Shown here one piece after another: positions 57,686-64,000 of a DNA stretch of 64,000 nt. The DNA comes from Byssothecium circinans. Taxonomy: Eukaryota > Ascomycota > Dothideomycetes > Pleosporales > Massarinaceae. The notes under the pieces were generated by a model, which was not told the DNA's origin, did not search any database, and saw only the letters and a list, made by a program, of their open reading frames with translations. Position 1 is the stretch's first letter, and the number at the start of each line of letters is the position of its first letter. Made by a program: the position numbers and the translations under genes. The stretch spans positions 413,932 to 477,931 of the forward strand of contig ML977010.1 of assembly GCA_010015675.1 (NCBI GenBank), read 5' to 3'.

Positions 57686-58568
57686 AGTGTGAGAAATGGG
57701 CTTCGCTATGGAGCGGTAGATGGCATGAATTGATGGATAGTAATAATCTTACGCTGGTATTTTGGAGGTGTGTGTGTTTGGGGTGAATGTTAGTCAGCGG
57801 CGCTTCCCAGTGGCCGCAGCGCATTGTATCCACGTGCATGTGAGACGTCATCGGTTTCTGGATGCCCGAGAAGCTTCCAAGACAGGCCTACCGGCCGGTG
57901 CTGGCCTGGCATGCAGGGACCTGCGGAACATAAATCGACCAAGATAGCTCAATTATTATACAGTTGGAAGTAAGTTGTATGTGTTTCCGGTAAGGAAGGG
58001 AAATTGGGAGTTTGGAGGGAGATGAATTGGACATGCAGGCGAGAGCAGGCGAGAGCAGGCGTGTGAAATGTGGGATGGCGGCGATGGCCTGGGTCCTCAT
58101 CCCTGCAGAGACGCGCATGAACCCTAGCGAGGCAAGAACGCTCGTCCTCAACAAAGAAGTCACAGCCCTCACGCACACGCATACGCACACACACCAGCCA
58201 TTCGCCACTCGCCCACCCACGCCGCTCTTCTCCCGTCTCACTGCTACACGGCATTAACATCAACACGGTAGCAACGATAGATAGCACCGACAGCAGCCCC
58301 CGCAAATCACCACCCGCGAGCTGTTCTCCCACCCGCGCTAGCCTTCCGAGCCCTGTGTCACGCCGGGAACGCATACTACTCGAGAAAACCACGCACTCAC
58401 TCACTCACTCACTCACTCACTTGCTACTCTGCGCGTCGCTGGTGATGGATGGGAGTGCGCAGCTAACAGCCTCGCTGAGGCCCTGAACCCACCAAGAAGA
58501 GCCGCATTGCACTGCCAGCACTGATTTTCCGCCGTCGTTATCTTTTCCAACACAGGAACCACAAGAGC
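57686..58568. promoter_or_regulatory. Intergenic region with (ACTC)n repeat
   Basis: About 880 bp. It holds a GAGAGCAGGC repeat near 58040-58062, a CACACG-rich tract near 58172-58192 and six ACTC units at 58395-58418, all in the likely promoter of the following gene. Confidence 0.45.
58395..58418. repeat. (ACTC)6 microsatellite
   Basis: Six perfect ACTC units about 150 bp upstream of the disordered-protein start codon; useful as a length marker, no function evident. Confidence 0.8.
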
Positions 58569-61500
58569 ATGGCACCCTCCAACATGTTCTCCAGACTGCG
58601 GCCCGGCCACGCCAAACGCAATGCCGCGAGTCTCACCTCGCCCGACTCAGTCTCCAGCCCTCCCGCGCCGAGCCCCTCCCAGTCGTCCGACCACTTCACC
58701 AGCCCGCGGTTGCTGGTCCCCGACAACGCAAGCTCCATGTATGCGTCGTCGAGCTCGCCCGTGTCGCCGCTGCCCCCGCAGCTTCCTCCCATCCCGCGCG
58801 TGGCCTCCAAGCTGGAAAGGACTGGGGATAGCTCGCTGCTGAGTCCGCAGCATGCCATTGCGCTGGGGAAGAGAGAGAGCATGGCCAGTGCCCAGGGAGG
58901 ACTGCCGTCGCCGTCTTCGTCTTCGTCTTATACTACGCAAGAGCAGGTCTCGCCAGGCGGCTTCAGATCGCAGGGACAGAGCTTGGCGCAGGTCGTTGAG
59001 CTGGCGACCCACTCCAGGTTGCAGTCGTCAACCGCACATGCACAAAAGTCCAAATCACGACTGAACATACGCAACCCCATGTCGCTGCTCATGCGCCGCA
59101 GGTCAGCCCAGATACTCGATCCGCTGGCCGATGAGTCCCTCGTTACCCAGCGCTCGCCCTCCAACATCCCCCCGATCCCAGACAACTACGACCCCAGTAT
59201 CCGTGGCCGCATCGTGCACGACTTCTCCGCCCCGAGACCGAACAGGAACTTCTCCTACAACAACGCTTATGCCGACGAGCAACGGAAAGTGGACGCCAGT
59301 CCGCCCAAGATCGATCGTGCACACACGCCCGTGTTTCGTGAACACTTCGATGACGATACGAGCTATGAGCAGAGCCAGGCAAACATAAGGGCAGAACAGT
59401 TGGCCAATTCGGACTTTGTGAAGAGGAACAGCTACGTGCCACCGGCTCCGCCGGGAAGGTCGCCGCCCCCTCCACCGCCGTTGCCCAAGGATACTCCCCC
59501 TCCCCCTCCTGAACCCGCCCACGACTTCTCGTCGTCTGTGCTATCGCCCGTGCAGGAAGCGCCGAGCCCTTCAAGCCCCCCATCTGTTTCCACACCACGG
59601 ACGAGAAAATCGACAAAGACTCCGCCATCTTCCCGCTCGCGAGCAACGTCGCTCAATGATGCCTTCACACCTGCCGGGCTGCCTACGCATCTGACTAGCA
59701 GAGCATCACGATTCAGCTTCCAGATGGGAGGTGGAGACTCTGCGGCACAGGAGAAGATCCTGGAAGACCGCCACAAAGAAAAGGAGGCAGAGAAGGCATC
59801 CAAGCAGGTCCGCATGTCGACGAACACAATCGAGGACGACTACGACGAGTATGGTATGGATGACTTCGACATGGATGGTGGCTACGAAGAGGACATCCCA
59901 ATGCTTGGCGAGGAAGATGAATATGCAGGACTGGGTGACCAAACCATGTCTTCCGGAATGGCGGCTTTCGACTTTTCGTCCTTGTCTATACAGCCCAACA
60001 ACATCAATACGATGAGTCCAATCAGCATGGTGGACGGGACGCATACACCGCGCGATGGGAATGGGAATCCCATCGGCTTTGCCACCTCAGAGGATGTGCT
60101 GCAGAAGATGTCGTTCCATAATCAACCCGCCAACGTGACCGCCATGGATAGCATACATGGGCTTGGCTTGAAGAATCTGCCGCAAACTTCAATAGACCCT
60201 GTCAGGTTTACACCTGCTGAGACGCCTGAGGAGACAAATGTTACTGCAACAAAGGAGCTGGCTCTGGGCGATGCAGACCTGGACGACGATCTTTACTTCG
60301 ATGACGGCATGATTGACGAACAGGGCGGGGGTGACGCTGTGGAGTTTAATGAGGACGTCTTCGACGATCCCAATGGTCCACTGTTCGAACGCAGGATGAA
60401 ACCTCAATCTGCCGATGAGTTCCGTAGTGCTCTTGCTCTACGTCCACCTGATGGGCTTAGCTCAGAGACAGGCTACGATGCAGATGACGATACTCTTTTG
60501 AAGCATTTCGAGAAGTCAGAGCCTACCCTTGCCCACAAGACATCGCGAGCACAGCATAAGCCAGTCCCTGACTATGGCAACATCGACGCGTACCATAGCG
60601 CACTAGCAGATGCTGCTAACCGCGCAGAGGCAGATGGACGCTTCGCTCGAAAAGCGAGCAGTGACATTGGCCGATCAAAGTCTGGCGCCGATGACTCTTC
60701 GTCTATCAGCAACTCTCGACCCAGCCTCGTGCCAGATGACGGCCGCTTTAGCCAGGAGACGACCGGCTTCCCGCCGGATGACGATGGCTTTGGCATGGAC
60801 ACTAGCTTCATGGACGACTATGACTACAGCGATTACGACTCTGCGCTTGAGAATGACCCTATGATTGCCGAGGCGAATGCAGAGGTTCTTGCCAACGACT
60901 ATGAAAACTTCTATGGATCCGAGTTCAACTTCTACGCAGCGGCGCAAGGTGACGCGAATAATAGCTATGGTGGCTTCTTTGGTCCTTCGGGTCTAGGACG
61001 TACCATCAGTGGACGCAACGCCGTCCGTGAGCCGAATCTCACTCCCATCACCGAGCGCAGCGAGTACAGTACCCGCAACTCCTTCATCAGCGTCAGAGGA
61101 AGTCAGCAACTCACAAGTCCGGGTCTGGCGCAATTGGCGAGGATCAGCCCCTACGGATGGCGGGGCGACGAAGAAGATATGAGTTTGGACTCGCTGATGA
61201 AACTCAGGAAGGGTGCCTTTGGCGGTACGTCGAGTGCACCTAGCCAATCTGGTAGCCCAAGGAACTCTTCGCCGATGGGCATGCAATTTGTCCCTAGAGC
61301 AGCAACACCGGCGGGGAATAGGATGCAAGAGCAGAGTGAGCGTGAGAGTGAAGAGTCGACTGGTGTGACGGATAGCTTCGATGACAGCGAGGAGGCAGAC
61401 GATGAAGCATTGAGCGCGGCTGTTAATGGCGACCTAGAAGACGACGAGGCCCAGTCTTCGAATGAGGATGAGGACGACAGGCCCGACAGTCCGACCCTAA

Positions 61501-62072
61501 CAGCGAGCGACTACAATTCGATCTCAAGCCCGACCAGCCATCTCCCAGCATCCGACTTATCGTCTCCTCTTCCTCAAATGCACATGCACTCGCCACCAGC
61601 AGTTCCGGTCCATATACCGTCCGGATACCCGTTTACCCTCCCATTCTCGCCATCCTTCATCTCCCAGCCTCTCCAGTCACCAACCTCTGTTCCTCTCCCA
61701 AGCTCCCCACCCCCCCTCACAGTCCATACCTCGTTCCAAAACCCACCCGCATCCGCCATCCAGTCGCCGGCGCTCTCGTCAACAACAGCAACGACGTCGA
61801 CGGCCCCGCGCCGCCAGTCTTTCGGCCTCGCCAGTCCTGTTAGCACGACGAGTCCAGTCACACCTGGGGGGAGCGCGAATGGATGGAAAGTAATTGTGGC
61901 TGCCAATGGAGGACATAGCAGGAAGGGTAGCGCGTCGGCTGATAGCGTGGCGTATGTTCGCGAGCAGGACGAAGAGGGTGCGGATCGATGGGTGTTGGAA
62001 CGGAGGAGGACGGCGGAGAGTGGGGAGTTGGAACTTGTGGGGAGGAGTATTGTTGAGGGCGGTAGGATATGA
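58569..62072 (+). CDS. Large acidic, intrinsically disordered protein, uncharacterised
   Basis: One uninterrupted exon, 1,167 residues from ATG 58569. Most of the protein is low-complexity and likely disordered: Ser/Pro-rich blocks at the N-terminus (SPDSVSSPPAPSPSQSSD), a poly-proline run (PPPPPPLPKDTPPPPPEP) that could bind SH3 or profilin-type partners, and acidic Asp/Tyr-rich stretches (DDYDEYGMDDFDMDGGYEED). A conserved-looking block lies at about 615-870, with DEFRSALALRPPDGL and FGMDTSFMDDYDYSDYDS. The C-terminus regains order (GWKVIVAANGGHSRKG, DRWVLERRRTAESGELEL). Many SP/TP and RxxS sites suggest phosphorylation control (inference). Similar proteins in other fungi are, as I recall, also of unknown role; I cannot name it. 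Confidence 0.75.
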   Translation: MAPSNMFSRLRPGHAKRNAASLTSPDSVSSPPAPSPSQSSDHFTSPRLLVPDNASSMYASSSSPVSPLPPQLPPIPRVASKLERTGDSSLLSPQHAIALGKRESMASAQGGLPSPSSSSSYTTQEQVSPGGFRSQGQSLAQVVELATHSRLQSSTAHAQKSKSRLNIRNPMSLLMRRRSAQILDPLADESLVTQRSPSNIPPIPDNYDPSIRGRIVHDFSAPRPNRNFSYNNAYADEQRKVDASPPKIDRAHTPVFREHFDDDTSYEQSQANIRAEQLANSDFVKRNSYVPPAPPGRSPPPPPPLPKDTPPPPPEPAHDFSSSVLSPVQEAPSPSSPPSVSTPRTRKSTKTPPSSRSRATSLNDAFTPAGLPTHLTSRASRFSFQMGGGDSAAQEKILEDRHKEKEAEKASKQVRMSTNTIEDDYDEYGMDDFDMDGGYEEDIPMLGEEDEYAGLGDQTMSSGMAAFDFSSLSIQPNNINTMSPISMVDGTHTPRDGNGNPIGFATSEDVLQKMSFHNQPANVTAMDSIHGLGLKNLPQTSIDPVRFTPAETPEETNVTATKELALGDADLDDDLYFDDGMIDEQGGGDAVEFNEDVFDDPNGPLFERRMKPQSADEFRSALALRPPDGLSSETGYDADDDTLLKHFEKSEPTLAHKTSRAQHKPVPDYGNIDAYHSALADAANRAEADGRFARKASSDIGRSKSGADDSSSISNSRPSLVPDDGRFSQETTGFPPDDDGFGMDTSFMDDYDYSDYDSALENDPMIAEANAEVLANDYENFYGSEFNFYAAAQGDANNSYGGFFGPSGLGRTISGRNAVREPNLTPITERSEYSTRNSFISVRGSQQLTSPGLAQLARISPYGWRGDEEDMSLDSLMKLRKGAFGGTSSAPSQSGSPRNSSPMGMQFVPRAATPAGNRMQEQSERESEESTGVTDSFDDSEEADDEALSAAVNGDLEDDEAQSSNEDEDDRPDSPTLTASDYNSISSPTSHLPASDLSSPLPQMHMHSPPAVPVHIPSGYPFTLPFSPSFISQPLQSPTSVPLPSSPPPLTVHTSFQNPPASAIQSPALSSTTATTSTAPRRQSFGLASPVSTTSPVTPGGSANGWKVIVAANGGHSRKGSASADSVAYVREQDEEGADRWVLERRRTAESGELELVGRSIVEGGRI

Positions 62073-62942
62073 TCTTCCTTGTATGCCGTGGAGAGTGTGT
62101 GGGGTGTGTATGGCCTTTGGGCTTTGTTCTTTGATTATCGGGCAAGAGGATGGGAAAATTTTGCATTTGCGGGGCGTTTTTGAACAAGCGTTGTCTCTTG
62201 GGTTGGTGTTGTGAGTGTTTTTGGTGGATGGAGTAGATACCTCGATTATGCTAGGATTGGCAATGACGTGAGGGGATGGGCATGTGCATTGGCATTGGCA
62301 TTGGTGTTGAAGTGAAGTAGTAGTGGAGCAGGTCTTCTTATAATCAAGCTATTGCTCTTATGCCTCTCTCTGTGTGTAGGTGGGTGTACGTTCGGTCGTG
62401 GTTTCCTTGAACGTGCTGGGAAAGGGCGTTGGGACCGGGTCGTGGTTTCCTAGCTTGTGTGCCCATGTGTCCTGGGTCTGATGCGGATAACTTACCTGAT
62501 CACGCCTCTCTTCACACTGGGAACTTTCGTCTCGTCTCAACGCAACGCAATGCAACGCAACGCAACGCAATTTGGAGCCTAGATGTCCCTCCCCCCCCTC
62601 TCTCTCCCTCTCTGAGAGCCATGTCGACATGCAGGCTTCGGCTTCGTTTCAGTGGAAGCGTGGGCTTTCTTTCTGTCTCTTACTTCTCCTCTTGTCAGTA
62701 GCTATCTGTCTTTCGGATTTCTTAGGGGGCATCTGCTTTCTCTCTCTCACTCTCACGCTTGGAGGTTGGGCCTAGAGGGGAAGGAGGGTGTGTAAGAGAG
62801 GGTTTTTCGGCTTGACTCTTCCCTTCTTCTGCTACCAACCACCAGCCACCAGCAACTATCAGCTGCTAGCTACCATCAACTACTTCTTCGCGTTGAGTGG
62901 GCTTTAAGTTTACCACCGTTTGCTCTCTTCCAGCGTGTCCAA
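62073..62942. other. Intergenic, 3' flank and repeat-rich DNA
   Basis: About 870 bp between the disordered-protein gene and the transposon. It contains CAACG pentamers at 62538-62570, pyrimidine tracts (62583-62614, 62739-62757) and a CCACCAGCCACCAGC run near 62840. No gene. Confidence 0.45.
62538..62570. repeat. CAACG pentamer tandem repeat
   Basis: About six and a half CAACG units with one CAATG variant. Confidence 0.75.
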
Positions 62943-64000
62943 CAGTCCGTAGTATCAGCCGTAGTTTACGGCCCGTAGTCCCCCTCGGGGCGTACGTAAG
63001 TAGCCCTTTTGTGAGTCGTAAAGTAGCCGTACAGTAGCCATGTTTCGTGTATTTTACGTCGTAATTACGGCTGTACGGGAGGGGGGGGTTAGTTTTGTGG
63101 TGTTTTGTCGCCTAAAAAGGCTTAGATTCAGCGGAATTTACCATCTTTTTCGCGTACGTCTCGCGTACTACTACTGATAGTATATTGTTAGTTTTATAAC
63201 TACTCTTGTTAATAGTATATTATTAATGGCCTTACAAAGCTTTTTACGCCCGTCGCAGGGCACCCAGAGTACCCAGGACTCGTCGCCGTCGCCGTCAGAG
63301 AGCTCCTATCACGCCGCTGCGTCCAGAAGGCTTGAGAAAGCTGCAGCTGCCCTCAACTCTCCGTCAGCCTCCTCCTCGCACGACAGCACCCTGGGGGCGT
63401 TCTCCTCTCACGAGTATCCTGCCGACGAGCGTCAGGTCGCTGGCCTAGAGTTTGACGTTGACTGGGACAATATTTGGCGGCAAAATAAGCGGCTGGTGCC
63501 TAACCAGGTGGGATATCAAGTCCAGCACAAGAGCGCCTTGAAGGGCGGCCGGAAGCTAGCTTCAATATAGAAATACGGCGTCAAGTTGCAATATCTAGAG
63601 GACGACGGAAGTAAGGCAAGGCTCTAGCTCTGCAGGGCCTACCACCTAAGTAAGGACCGAGGAGCTTGCAAAAGCGTTAATGGGACTGCTCATATCGTCA
63701 GTCATCTCAAAACTGCCCATTGAATTAACCTAGAGAGAGGTCTTATGCCCTTACTGGTTAACGCCCGCCCAACCAACCCTTTCAACGCTGCGCGAGTAGC
63801 AGGGAGTAATACTTTTATCGCCCATCAGCCCTGGCAGGAGAATCAGCTCTAGGAGGCCTTTGTCGACTAGGTTATACTTAAGGACCTGTCCTTTAGCGTC
63901 GCCTATTCAGCGTCTACGCGGGGCGTCATGACATAGAACCGTCACGACCTTTTGCGCGCCCTGCCGTCGTCGGCGACTACGCTCTCGAAGTACGTAGATA
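62943..64000 (+). mobile_element. hAT-type DNA transposon, left part, extending past the window
   Basis: A transposase reading frame begins at 63226, preceded by about 280 bp rich in short related motifs (CCGTAGT, GTAGCC, TACGG; for example 62945-63075), the sort of subterminal repeats seen in hAT ends. The exact left end is uncertain; a CAG at 62943 is only a candidate. The right end lies outside the window, so terminal repeats and target-site duplication cannot be checked. Confidence 0.5.
63226..64000 (+). pseudogene. hAT transposase with BED-type zinc finger, inactivated by RIP-like mutations
   Basis: The frame from ATG 63226 is open for 114 codons (Ser-rich start, then VDWDNIWRQNKRLVPN), then continues in one frame past stops at 63568 (TAG), 63625 (TAG), 63721 (TGA), 63850 (TAG), 63868 (TAG) and 63934 (TAG). 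Read through, the sequence has a BED-finger layout: LCRAYHLSKDRGACKSV, then TAHIVSHLKTAH, with a HxxxxH ending. The second Cys of the finger is Tyr (TAC, expected TGC). Five of the six stops are TAG, fitting TGG-to-TAG, and the C-to-Y change is also TG-to-TA, the signature of C-to-T change in CpA on the other strand (RIP). No frameshift was needed. The catalytic part lies beyond the window. Confidence 0.82.

Noticed and set aside
1..64000. CRISPR arrays, tRNA and rRNA genes
   Set aside because: No regularly spaced repeats, no convincing T-loop/anticodon structure and no rRNA-like conserved blocks were found by eye; CRISPR is not expected in a fungus.

Overview
The window is nuclear DNA of a filamentous ascomycete. 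The evidence is genes split by short GT-AG introns (about 45-150 bp, often with a CTAAC branch site), a UstYa/DUF3328 protein, Pth11-type receptors, a fungal tyrosinase, and transposon decay of the RIP type. Pezizomycotina is well supported; a Dothideomycete is my guess. I found no CRISPR array, rRNA or convincing tRNA. All exon joins were read by eye from the six-frame sequence and splice sites, without transcript data.

Layout. 1-6.3 kb is conserved housekeeping: a SAPS-family Sit4-phosphatase regulator (cut by the left edge), divergent from the ESCRT-III protein Vps60/CHMP5, then an FAD-dependent oxidoreductase. 7.5-9 kb has a small hydrophobic protein with a suspicious early stop, and a 54-residue secreted protein. 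11-21.3 kb is the accessory block: a UstYa-like oxidase, a seven-helix Pth11-like receptor, a multi-pass membrane protein with a cysteine-rich ectodomain, a broken second Pth11-like gene with an AT-rich insert, and a secreted tyrosinase. 22.4-29.1 kb holds an OB-fold protein, an Aim32-like thioredoxin-like ferredoxin, an unrecognised gene with a duplicated and decayed 5' segment, a 16-cysteine secreted protein and a GNAT acetyltransferase. 30.7-32.5 kb is a fungal transcription-factor-like gene. About 6.9 kb after it has no supportable gene.

39.4-62 kb is gene-dense again: the Hsp90 co-chaperone Aha1, a 14-exon dynamin/SLIP-GC-like GTPase, a decayed Jen1-type carboxylate transporter, a second GNAT enzyme, three neighbouring small single-helix membrane proteins, a Hul5/UBE3-type HECT ubiquitin ligase, a secreted S10 serine carboxypeptidase and a 1,167-residue disordered acidic protein. 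The right edge enters a hAT-type transposase whose stops are nearly all TGG-to-TAG-like changes, as expected from RIP.

Two themes stand out. First, a UstYa-like protein and a tyrosinase lie within about 10 kb with receptor-like proteins between them. Both enzyme types occur in ustiloxin-type RiPP pathways, but I found no precursor peptide. Second, several genes carry what look like single C-to-T (or G-to-A) nonsense changes, so mutation pressure may not be confined to the transposon.
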